Source of the DNA: Brachionus plicatilis
Lineage: Eukaryota > Rotifera > Eurotatoria > Ploima > Brachionidae
Assembly: GCA_010279815.1 (NCBI GenBank)
Contig: QEOQ01000545.1
Location: 49,263-78,161 of the forward strand
DNA length: 28,899 bases
Reading direction: 5' to 3'
The translations under genes and the position numbers were made by a program. Below are positions 1 to 7,290 of the stretch, one piece after another. Position 1 is the stretch's first letter, and every line of letters begins with the position of its first letter. Under the pieces are notes generated by a model, which saw only the letters and a program-made list of their open reading frames with translations, did not search any database and was not told the origin of the DNA.

Positions 1-87
1 AACTACGAGGATAATGAAGGATTTTATGATGATTATTTTAAGTATCCGCCAATTATTTTGTTTAAAGCCCTAAAGCCTTCAGTCTAA
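1..87 (+). CDS. Possible C-terminal coding piece of an unidentified gene, cut by the window start
   Basis: Frame 1 is open from the first base for 28 codons and ends in TAA at 85-87. The peptide is rich in Asp, Glu and Tyr at first (NYEDNEGFYDDYF) and then hydrophobic and basic (PPIILFKALKPSV). Codon usage and base composition look more like coding sequence than the A+T-rich DNA that follows at once after the stop. I do not recognise the family. No splice acceptor can be judged because the exon start, if any, lies outside the window. It could be the terminal exon of a host gene or chance openness over a short stretch. Confidence 0.4.
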   Translation, partial: NYEDNEGFYDDYFKYPPIILFKALKPSV

Positions 88-590
88 TCAATTTTTTTGT
101 TATTTTTTTTTAGAGAAAATAAGATTCGTAAAAGTAAAATTAAAGAATAATTTTTAGAATTTGTTTTAAATGGCGTGATATTGTGGCGTATTTAAAGCTT
201 AATATAGATTCGCTCAACATTTGAGAAAATTTAAAATAAAACTTTTAGTTTTATCTATATTTTAATTTGTAAAAAAAATAATTATTTTTAATGAAAGAAT
301 TACTGATGATTATTGAGCTAAAAGTTCACTAAAAAAATTTATCAATAATCAAGAATTTATTCATTCATTATTAACTTTTTTCGATATTTCTAACTGATTA
401 AAATAAAAATTAAAAAAATTTAATATTTCACTTTACTTTTTTAATTAGAAAATTGTAAAAGAAGATTTTTTTTAAAGAAAAATAGGGTTCAAAATGAAGC
501 CTAAACAATTAAAGCTATTTTAATTAGGTTTTTTAATTTTTAGTGTAAAAATGGTGTTTCTTGAAATCATTAACTGAATCAACTTGCAGG

Positions 591-1092
591 AATCATCCCC
601 CAGTTACTGAATCAACCTCGGTTAACCAGTTCAAGAACCGCTACGATGCCTATAAGTCGGCCTGTACTTCATAACTGGTTGACGTCTAACCTTTCTTTAT
701 ATACATTCTTGTAACTATATATTAGAAATTTCCTATCTTTATTTCAAATTTGTAACTTTATTTTCTGTTTAAAAATAAGTCAATCAATTGTACCTATTTA
801 TGTAATTACTCATCCCTTAGTTTTTTATACTATTGAACCATTATTTAATTTATTTTTTATTTATTTCTTATTCATGACTAATTTTTTTGAATTACTTTTA
901 ATCTACTTTATCACATTAATCTGTATAATCTCTCGTATTCGTCTTGTACCTCAGTTTCGTCTCTGTTACTTTCATTGTAGTTCCTTAATTTATCTCTCGA
1001 TTTTTGCGCAATTAGCTACCATAGATGGCTTCCGAGTAAGCCATCTCCGCAAGCTCGCTTGCTGTAGCTTTTTATTATTATTATTATTATTA
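591..1092 (+). mobile_element. 5'-truncated non-LTR retrotransposon: end of ORF2, 3' UTR and (TTA)n tail
   Basis: Bases 591-674 encode a short frame ending in TAA that contains TSVNQFKNRYDAYKS. This matches the conserved end of ORF2 in CR1/L2-type LINEs, which usually read like 'SVNxFKxRLDxY' just before the stop. About 400 bp of 3' UTR follows. It ends in two hairpins (1023-1062), a TGTAGCTT motif and about seven TTA repeats (1072-1092). A microsatellite tail directly after structured 3' UTR is typical of LINEs that prime from their own 3' end. The copy is truncated on its 5' side at about 591. No clean target duplication was found; AAATCATTAA before it and AGATCATTTAA after it are only similar. 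Recognition of the C-terminal motif is from memory. Confidence 0.65.
1023..1062 (+). other. Double hairpin in the LINE 3' UTR
   Basis: AGATGGCTT (1023-1031) pairs perfectly with AAGCCATCT (1038-1046) around a 6-nt loop. GCAAGC (1049-1054) pairs perfectly with GCTTGC (1057-1062) around a 2-nt loop. The second hairpin sits 9 nt before the TTA tail. Such 3'-terminal stem-loops are the usual recognition site for the element's own reverse transcriptase, so this is probably the priming signal. A diverged relative at 27101-27151 keeps the same flanking words. Confidence 0.6.
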
Positions 1093-1519
1093 AAGATCAT
1101 TTAAACGTAAAAAATAACAATTTTTTTATTTTATAAAATAGAACAGAAATAATAGAAAACTTAAATAAAATTTAAAATAATTTTTTTTTCTTTTTTTTAC
1201 CATAATTTACCATAGAATTTTTTTTTATTATATCTACTTTAAAATTTAAAAAAATCAATTTTTCTTGTTTTTTTACTAAAGGATACTTAACAACCAAAAA
1301 CTGAAAAATTTAGGAAGGGTTTCGTTAAAAGCTGACTTCATATTCTTAAACAAGACCAAAAAATATACTTTCAAGCTGAGTTTCATAATTTTTAAATATG
1401 CCACTCTACTAGCAATTGGACCATAAAGTAAAAGTGGAGGGATCATGTCTAGAAAATACATTTAAGGTCAAAATACTGTAATTTTCTAATATATTTCTTT
1501 TTTTTTTAATAATTGTAAA
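1093..1519. other. A+T-rich spacer, no gene recognised
   Basis: Low-complexity A/T runs surround a slightly more complex block at about 1280-1460. That block is open on the minus strand for 61 codons but matches nothing I know. No splice sites, tails or terminal repeats could be tied to it. Confidence 0.5.
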
Positions 1520-1985
1520 GAAATAAGACTAACTGATGAACTCAAAAATAGAGCTGATGTGCTTGAGAAAGAAAATTACTTAAGTAAAAACGGGTCGTAT
1601 CTCGCTGCCCAACTCACCAAGCCCGGTTCCAAAGGCTCTAATGCTGTACTGAACGCCATTAACCGTGATTCTATAATTCAGCAAAGCAGGGCGAAGAAAC
1701 TTGAAGAGGATGGTTTCCAGCAGCAAAAAACGCAATTGCAAGTAAATCGGCGACTATTCAACCTATTCAAACGCTTTTAATCGTGTTCAACTCAATTGAG
1801 TCTAAAAAAGATGCTTGAGCATCTGCAAAGAATCTTGCCAGCAACGACCAGTACAGCAAAGTATTTATCAGACCAGACCGTACTCCAGCCCTGCAAGAAA
1901 CCTTCAGCAAGCCGTATTCTGAGAAAAATATTGCCAACGAAGAACTGGGGAAGAATGGGGAAAATTTCTGGTTTCTAAAATTTTA
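1520..1985 (+). pseudogene. Decayed non-LTR retrotransposon ORF1 fragment
   Basis: Two adjacent plus frames together look like the ORF1 protein of a CR1/L2-type LINE. The first (1523 to about 1740) has a charged, coiled-coil-like stretch (DELKNRADVLEKENYL) followed by a linker (TKPGSKGSNAVLNAI). After a frameshift near 1740 the second frame reads LIVFNSIESKKDA, one in-frame stop (TGA, 1813-1815), then NDQYSKVFIRPDRTPALQET and a Glu/Lys-rich tail. The 'V(F/Y)IxPDRTP' segment with a preceding 'fxsxExkk' is a common C-terminal signature of LINE ORF1 RRM-like domains. The frameshift and stop make it non-functional. Base composition is clearly less A+T-rich than the flanks. Family assignment is from motif memory only. 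Confidence 0.6.
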
Positions 1986-2165
1986 TTAAACAAAAATAAA
2001 CAAATGGTTAAAAAAATAAAAATTATTTGAAAAAATCAGAAATAAATGTTTGTTTTGTATTGCATTTTTCAATTACAATATTTTCAAAATAAAATAAAAA
2101 ATCAACGATGTTTGAATAATCTTCCTTTTTATTTTAAAAAATTTTAGATCAGACTTGTTTAAAGG

Positions 2166-2235
2166 TCACAGTTTTAAGTCTAAGTCCCAAAAATTTAAGT
2201 CAAAGTTATAACTTATAAAATCATTGACTTGACTT
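2166..2235. repeat. AAGTC-rich repeat flank, left
   Basis: The stretch carries several AAGTC/GACTT words and ends in GACTTGACTT (2226-2235). This is the exact reverse complement of AAGTCAAGTC at 2581-2590. The two AAGTC-rich blocks bracket the transposon-derived segment 2240-2567 in opposite orientation. Confidence 0.45.
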
Positions 2236-2239
2236 AAAA

Positions 2240-2401
2240 AAAAATGAAATGCAATTTCTCTTTAAATTTGTAAAAGCATCCATTACTTGCTTTAAATTCA
2301 CTATGGCCCAACATGGTCGTAAATTTTAATGATTGGAGCTGAATATCATTGCCAGTCACTGTCACATTATTATTTCTTTGAACTTGTTCATACCAAAACC
2401 G
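2240..2401 (-). pseudogene. pogo/Tigger-type transposase relic (CENP-B-like DNA-binding HTH)
   Basis: The minus strand encodes FWYEQVQRNNNVTVTGNDIQ, then LGHSEFKASNGCFYKFKEKL. This follows the order of the Tc5/CENP-B type HTH domain in pogo and Tigger transposases: a Trp-containing 'WxxxxRxxNxxxxG' segment, then 'LGxxxFKASNGWLxxFKxRHxI'. The usual Trp of 'GWL' is Cys here and the following Arg-His-Ile is lost, as expected of a relic. Only this domain is visible; no catalytic DDE part is present. Its start abuts a LINE endonuclease fragment on the opposite strand at about 2401. The call is by motif recall. Confidence 0.6.
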
Positions 2402-2567
2402 TCCTCCATTTAGCACTTCAGCTGCAATTCGAGAAATCAATCAAGCGATCTCATACGCTAAGCAAGAAGTGGATTCAAAGCGTTTGGATGGCTTGCTGAT
2501 CGCTGGTGATTTTAACTTTCCAGAAGTTAAATGGTACGACGACTGGATAAACGGAGAGTTGTTTAAA
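2402..2567 (+). pseudogene. Non-LTR retrotransposon endonuclease (APE-type) fragment
   Basis: The plus frame reads RPPFSTSAAIREINQAI and then LDGLLIAGDFNFPEVKWYDD. The GDFN box followed by 'P-x-(I/V)-x-W' is the conserved centre of the APE-like endonuclease of CR1/L2/Rex-type LINEs, and 'YRPPxST' precedes it in intact copies. Only about 55 codons survive. An in-frame TGA lies just upstream, and the homology stops at about 2567 where an AAGTC-rich repeat and a long T run begin. With the ORF1 relic at 1520-1985 in the same orientation it may be a remnant of one LINE, with the pogo piece inserted or joined between them; that link is inference. Confidence 0.65.
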
Positions 2568-2612
2568 AATCACAAGTCTCAAGTCAAGTCCAAGTCAAGA
2601 CTTTTTTTTTTT
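2565..2612. repeat. AAGTC-rich repeat flank, right
   Basis: CACAAGTCTCAAGTCAAGTC is followed by more AAGTC copies and a run of T. It is inverted relative to the block at 2166-2235. Confidence 0.45.
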
Positions 2613-2720
2613 TTTTTCAAAAATCCGATCAAAGACATTAATTTTTTTTTTTAAAAAAAAGTCTATGAAGTCCATTTATACAAGAATTAATAAAAATGCT
2701 ATCGGATAATTTTAGGATAA

Positions 2721-2836
2721 AAAAGAATTCCAAGCTGTGCAAAAACTCTGCAATTTATTGCATTGTTTAAAGTATTTTTTGATGGTATGCATTTTACAGA
2801 AAATTGCAGAGTTTTTGCAGAGCTTGGAATTCTTTT
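2721..2836. repeat. Long perfect-stem palindrome, 36-bp arms
   Basis: The arm 2721-2756 (beginning AAAAGAATTCCAAGCT) and the arm 2801-2836 (ending AGCTTGGAATTCTTTT) are reverse complements over 36 bp with one mismatch, around a 44-nt centre. The inner half of the arm, AAAACTCTGCAATTT, recurs in the centre of the nearby 3102-3457 element. It is probably a small non-autonomous DNA transposon or its core. No target duplication is evident. Confidence 0.65.
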
Positions 2837-3092
2837 GTACAAATTTGTACAATATTTTACTCTTTATAGAACCATTTTTGCACAATTTGAAAATAAATTA
2901 TAACTTTTTTACTTTTTGTACTGTAATTTTTGTACTAAAATTTCAGATTGCCACTGATTCTAAATAATATATTACATATAATGTTTTTCGTTTTTTAGTA
3001 TTATATTTATATTTCAAATATTTTTATTCTATTAAGTTGTGTTTAAGGTGTTGTTTTGTATATTATTTTTAATTCGCAGTTACTACAGCTCA

Positions 3093-3466
3093 TCATTTAC
3101 TGGGGTTGTGAAGTTGGTTTCAATTCGATCATTTCAATTCAGAAAAACTTGAATAATTTTTTTAATAAAAGAGATAATTTAGTTCTATAAAATGCTCAAT
3201 TATAAGCAAATTTGCTTGATTCAGTACAATAAATCTGCAAAATACTCTGCAATTTTATGCATTTTGCACGCCATTAAAAAGTGTTCAAATCTATTTTGCA
3301 CTTACTTTGCAGAGTTTTTGCAGACATATATTTTCAGATTAAGCAAAGTTGCTTAAACATTAAGCATTTTACAGAACTAAATTATTCCTTATAGTAAAAA
3401 AACTATTCAAATTTTTCTGAATTGAAACGATCGAATTGAAATGAACTTCACAGCCCCTCATTTACT
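3093..3466. mobile_element. Mutator-like MITE (356 bp) with long TIRs and 9-bp target duplication
   Basis: The element is 3102-3457. The outer arms, GGGGTTGTGAAG at the left and CTTCACAGCCCC at the right, continue as inverted repeats of about 120 bp each with roughly 85% identity by eye. Both contain TTTCAATTCGATC and AATAATTTAGTTCT-like words. The element is flanked by identical 9-bp repeats, TCATTTACT at 3093-3101 and 3458-3466. Long TIRs beginning with G and a 9-bp duplication are the hallmark of Mutator-superfamily elements. It encodes no protein, so it is non-autonomous. The centre (3236-3325) contains a further inverted pair built from CTCTGCAA words. The superfamily call rests on duplication length and TIR form. 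Confidence 0.75.
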
Positions 3467-3473
3467 ATGGCCA

Positions 3474-3870
3474 AAGGAGAATTTAGTAGCATTTTCCCCA
3501 TTTAACATTTTCCCCACAATTAATTTCCCCTCTGTAACATTTTCCCCGTTTTACATTTTTCCTTCTGTACATTTTCCCCGTTTAGTCAAAAAAATAATTC
3601 TATTTAAATGACCACCGAATATCCGGATTAATAACTTCTTGCTAATCTTATTTTGTACTTATTTCCTGTTGTTTAATTAATTTAATCATTAAATATTATA
3701 TTAAAAAAGTTTTTTTTTTGGATAACTGCTATCCGCCCTAAAGTGGGGAAAATGTATAGCGGGAAAAATTTACAGCGAGGAAAATGTACGGTGGGAAAAA
3801 ATAAAGTGGGGAAAAAAATTGTGGGGAAAATGCTCGTGGGGAAAATGGATCTAGACCTGAAGGAGTTAGT
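3474..3870. mobile_element. Foldback element with arms made of CATTTTCCCC repeats
   Basis: The left arm (3488-3582) holds about five copies of CATTTTCCCC or close variants spaced 12-20 bp apart. The right arm (3742-3848) holds about seven copies in the opposite orientation (GGGGAAAATG). The arms align only loosely, with different repeat counts, around an A+T-rich core of about 160 bp. This is the architecture of foldback transposons. Possible target duplications are AAGGAGTTAGT (3860-3870) and a diverged AAGGAGAATTTAGT (3474-3487). The arms could form a very large cruciform. No coding capacity is seen. Confidence 0.6.
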
Positions 3871-4422
3871 CCAAAGCTATACGAGTTGAATAGAGATCGC
3901 TCTAATCAGCTGATGATGAGTCTAAAGAAGCATTACTGCTTCTTGTAACACAAGTACTACTACTACTACCCTTCCCTAAATTTTCAGTTTTTCGGTGTAA
4001 AGTATCCTTATCACTCAATTGAAGCCTTTTTTTAGTTTTAAGGTAAAATTATTAATTTTACGTAAATTAACGTAAATTACCAAAAATCCAATTATCATAG
4101 CAGTAATGAAACTTTTTTTATGGCAATTAGATTATCTTTTAAATTAATTCGGCTAAATTAAATTAAATTTTTTAATGAAATAAATTAGTTCTCTAAAAAA
4201 TTACCGTGTTAAAAATTTTTGCTTTACTAAACCTCATAAAACACTATACAATTTTATGTATTTTTGAATATAATCATGTTAAAAATAGTTAAGAGTATTC
4301 TTAATTAACAATAATTATCAACATGAATTATCCTAAACACTTGCGAGATCTTACGTGGGATAACTTTTGATTGTTAGGTTTTAGTAAACCGTCACCAATT
4401 ACAACAGGACAGTCATCGGAAC

Positions 4423-4966
4423 CTCTTACATAGTGTTGGGAACCGTACAAACGGCCATTGATGCGGCCAAAAATTTGGACCGCGAAGTAGGTCGGCCAAA
4501 TCAAAGACAGATGACGAAATTTGCGATCAAACCATATCAGCGAAATGAAAATTTCTTTAAGAGTAAAAAAATTGGCAAAAATTTTATTTTGATAGAAAAT
4601 GCCAAATTTTTTTATAAAAAAATAATTTTTCTTGAAAAGCTAAATTTTTGAATTTTTTTTCCAGATTAGAGTTTAGAGATTTGTATGTAATATTTGAAAA
4701 TTTTTCGTTTCTTTAAATTAAAAACCTAAAAGAACATCAAAAACTTTTTCCCTGAAATTTTTTGCCGCGAATTTTGTTTGGCCGCCAAAGTGGCCGTCCG
4801 TTTTAGGTTTGACCGTACATTTGGGCGTCCGTTTTAGGTTTGGTCGTACATTTGGCCGTCCGCCTTTAATTTGGCCGGCCAACTCAGCGGTCCAAATTTT
4901 TGACCGTCTTATTTTGACTGCGTTCGGACCGGCCAGGCTTGGCCGCCGCCCAACACTACTCTTACT
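4423..4966. mobile_element. hAT-type non-autonomous element (528 bp) with 8-bp target duplication
   Basis: The element is 4431-4958. It begins TAGTGTTGGG and ends CCCAACACTA, a perfect 10-bp inverted repeat. Flanking 8-mers are CTCTTACA (4423-4430) and CTCTTACT (4959-4966), one mismatch. An 8-bp duplication and a TAGTGTTGGG-like terminus fit hAT elements. A second inverted pair lies further in: CAAAAATTTGGACCGC (left) and GCGGTCCAAATTTTTG (right). The subterminal DNA is rich in GGCC and ACCGT words, typical of transposase-binding repeats. The 72-codon frame inside is not a credible gene. The DNA is far more G+C-rich than its surroundings. Confidence 0.75.
4792..4862. repeat. 31-bp tandem repeat, 2.3 copies, inside the hAT element
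   Basis: Units 4792-4822 and 4823-4853 each contain CGTCCGTTTTAGGTTTG and CGTACATTT. A partial third copy (GGCCGTCCG) follows. They differ at about three positions. Subterminal repeats of this kind often serve as transposase binding sites in hAT elements. Confidence 0.75.
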
Positions 4967-5061
4967 ATAGGGAAAAGTAAAGGCAAAGAAAATCGGGAGG
5001 CCATTGTTAATAGAGGAATAAAATACAGAAAAGAGAAAAATGACTAAAATAGTAACTTTAT

Positions 5062-5158
5062 AATTCTAAGTTTTTAAATATGATTAGAAATAGATATAAA
5101 TATTCTCCAATCAGTATTTTTTAAAATATATTTCTAATCACATTTAAAAACTTAATTC
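5062..5158. repeat. Imperfect hairpin, about 30-bp arms
   Basis: AATTCTAAGTTTTTAAATAT at the start of the left arm (5062-5092) pairs with the right arm (5129-5158), which contains ATTTAAAAACTTAATTC. The whole arm including GATTAGAAATA is matched with about three differences. The centre is about 36 nt. It is probably a remnant MITE; no target duplication was recognised. Confidence 0.5.
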
Positions 5159-5414
5159 AAAAACAATTTTTTATCACAAAATTTTTTCAAAATCTTTAAT
5201 TGTAACCCCGATCATAACTCAAAAACTTGAATTTTTTGTTTCTTATTTAATTTTTAATTTTTACTTTTTAATGCGGGATCAGGTTAGCATTTTCGATTTT
5301 AAACCCTCATTATTGACCCAGACCCAGATTTTTGCAGGTTTTTTGAATTTTATCACTGAGTCTAAACATGAAATAGCCCATTTTTATGCACGCATCTTAA
5401 GAGTCCGATTTTAA

Positions 5415-5515
5415 CATGAGGTCTATAATAATAATAATCGTCCCTTTTCTATCCTAGCAGATAATTGGGAGGCGTTACACACAAACCATTCGGCTATACG
5501 GACTCTTGATAGTCG
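5415..5515 (-). mobile_element. Candidate tRNA-derived SINE with (ATT)n tail
   Basis: On the minus strand TAGCCGAATGG (5496-5486) resembles a pol III A box (TRGCNNARYNGG). GGGACGATTAT (5444-5434) resembles a B box (GGTTCGANNCC) at tRNA-like spacing. Four to five ATT repeats (to about 5423) follow directly. The block is more G+C-rich than its surroundings. The tail matches the (TTA)n tail of the LINE copies in this window, which is the usual SINE/LINE partnership. The B box has several mismatches, the cloverleaf is not intact, and this is not a functional tRNA gene. Confidence 0.35.
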
Positions 5516-5519
5516 GTTT

Positions 5520-6419
5520 TCGGTGCACTAATACCTATGAACGGAAGATTTCGCAAGGGTTTTCGGTATACATTTATTAAACAGCTTTTGGTATCAAATT
5601 ATTTTTTTAACTTTTTTTTGCTTTAATTTTAGATTTTTTTATAATTTTTTTTCAAAATAACTTAGAATTAATATATCAAAAAATAAATGAAAAAATTGAT
5701 ATATTTATTAGACCAATTAGAAAAATGTCCGAATTTTAAACATCAAAATTTAATTTTTATTACAAAAGGTTGTTTTGAATTTGATTTAAATTATTTTAAG
5801 TTATGATTTTTTTATAAGACTCGGTCAATTAATCTAAAATAAATTTACAATGGAACATGAAATTTGAATAAACTATTATTCAGAAGGCGGTTCGAAATAA
5901 ATTAAAATAAAAACCTTTAATTTTTCAATTATCATCGACCTTAAAATAGTTATTAATCCCAAAAACTAAAGAAGTTTCCAGGAAAAGTATTTTTTTATTT
6001 CGTAAATTCAACGATTTAAAAAATATTCTTGAAAATTATTTATTTTGATTAATAAAAAACTTAAGTCTCTAAAATATAAAATAGATTCAAATATTTTTGA
6101 ATCATAAGTCAAAAATAATAATAAAAAAAATATACCAGTAAAAAGCAATTAAAAAAATATATATAAAATTTCATGTGATTTCTGGAATTATTTTATTACG
6201 AAAGCCCCATCTTAAATACCTGATACCAGTAAATAGCTGTTTTAACGAAAAAAACGTTTCAAGAGTACGAAACAAAATATAAAATAACTTGATTTCTCAA
6301 ATATATATTTCAAGTTTTAATTTTCTTAAATTATTAATTGAATTTATTTAATTACTTTAAAATTGAATGTTTATTAAACTATATTTCTATAAATTGTTAT
6401 CAAAATTTTTTACCAAAAT
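5520..6419. other. A+T-rich intergenic DNA, nothing recognised
   Basis: The stretch is low-complexity with frequent stops in all frames. No exon-like blocks, terminal repeats or RNA genes were seen. Confidence 0.5.
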
Positions 6420-6429
6420 TTACATTCGT

Positions 6430-6545
6430 TAATCCGAAAATTTTAAAATTTTTGTTCGTTTACGGATTAAAGATAATCCGTAAAATTTAATCCGTAATGG
6501 TTATTTTCGGTCCCGTCTGTCACGGACTAAAGAGAGTCGACTGTA
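6430..6545. mobile_element. Single terminus of a pogo/mariner-type element
   Basis: On the minus strand the sequence starts TA, then CAGTCGACTCTCTTTAGTCC and GTGACAGACGGGACC. A CAGT start next to TA with a GACTCTC continuation is typical of pogo/Tigger and other Tc1/mariner termini. Inside it are repeated TTAATCCG words and a perfect hairpin, ACGGATTA and TAATCCGT around AAGA (about 6464-6483). I found no matching opposite end within the next 2 kb, so this is probably a truncated copy. Confidence 0.4.
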
Positions 6546-7290
6546 TTAGTATATTTATCAATCAAAAAAATTACGATCAAATCAGTGAAGAAGAAGAATA
6601 TGAAAAGTTTCAATATTTTATTTAAATAAAAAATTTAAATTTTTGATGATTTTTTTTTATAATTTTTGAATAATTATTTAAACAAACTAAAGCTTAAAAA
6701 AACAGCAAAAATTTATAATAGGCTTTTTTAGAACCAAATTTTTTTCGAATGAATTCGTTCTTATGATTAGTAATAATTTAACCTAATTTTTTAAATATAT
6801 AGCAAAATTAGGATTTTTTACTAATAAAATAAAACTCAACTAGAGATTTTAAAATTTGGGTTAAAATTCGAATTCTTTTCAAAAAATTACCTTGATAACA
6901 AATTATTTAGCTAATAATAAATATTGGACAGAATCGTAAAATTCTGAATCACTGTGTCTTAGTGGAAAAACATTGAATTTTAAAAATTCTTCACAAAAAT
7001 TCAAGCGATAAAGCTCAGCAACTTAAGTATTTTTTATGTTTGATTTATTTTATTTTACGTATGGATACTCAAATTTGTTCCTTATATTCAAAAGTATTCT
7101 TTAAAATCAATCAATTTAATATTCTATCGCCAAAATATATATTTATCAATAAAAAATATTTACTGGTTATGAGTTTCAAACGTTTTATTGATTAAAAATT
7201 ATTGATTTGAGAATTAAATCTAATTGTACAATAATTGCTATTAAAATATAAAGTAAATATTGTCAGACATATCGTAAATTGCTACAAAAA
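6546..7290. other. A+T-rich intergenic DNA, nothing recognised
   Basis: No coding blocks, splice-site clusters or repeats could be supported here. Confidence 0.5.

Larger units (their letters stand above)
3060..3948 (+). pseudogene. Older open frame split by two DNA transposons
   Basis: Reading up to the Mutator-like insertion (3102-3457), skipping one copy of its 9-bp duplication, and skipping the foldback element (about 3488-3858), a single frame continues. It reads SYYSSSFT before the first insertion, MAKG between them, then VSPKLYELNRDRSNQLMM and a stop TAA at 3946-3948. The frame is kept across both sites, which supports an ancestral coding exon or an older transposon ORF. A possible splice acceptor (AATTCGCAG, 3071-3079) precedes it. 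A (TAC)5 microsatellite follows at 3955-3969, which could also be the tail of a LINE. I do not recognise the peptide. Confidence 0.4.
4371..5047 (+). pseudogene. Open frame split by the hAT-type insertion
   Basis: Before the insertion the frame from 4371 reads LLGFSKPSPITTGQSSEPLT. After the element, starting inside the second copy of the target duplication, the same codon phase continues as IGKSKGKENREAIVNRGIK and ends in TAA (5045-5047). An acceptor-like TTGTTAG (4371-4377) precedes GTTTTAGT. An in-frame TGA lies just upstream at 4368-4370, so the piece is either an exon beginning near 4378 or a decayed fragment. The composition is coding-like, charged and less A+T-rich. I do not recognise the product. 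It may be a host exon inactivated by the transposon or part of an older mobile element. Confidence 0.4.

Noticed and set aside
874..1104. 76-codon plus frame in the LINE 3' UTR, and the similar frame at 26983-27207
   Set aside because: Both end in poly-Leu translated from the TTA/ATT tail; they are UTR sequence, not proteins.
1276..1461. 61-codon minus-strand frame (MYFLDMIPPLLLYGPIAS...)
   Set aside because: The block is slightly more complex than its surroundings, but I found no family resemblance, no splice sites and no repeat context.
3955..3969. (TAC)5 microsatellite as evidence of a LINE tail
   Set aside because: It follows a stop codon as LINE tails do, but five triplets with no structured UTR before them are too little to call an element.
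4433..4651. 72-codon plus frame inside the hAT-type element
   Set aside because: It begins in the terminal inverted repeat and has no similarity to a transposase; it is element DNA that happens to be open.
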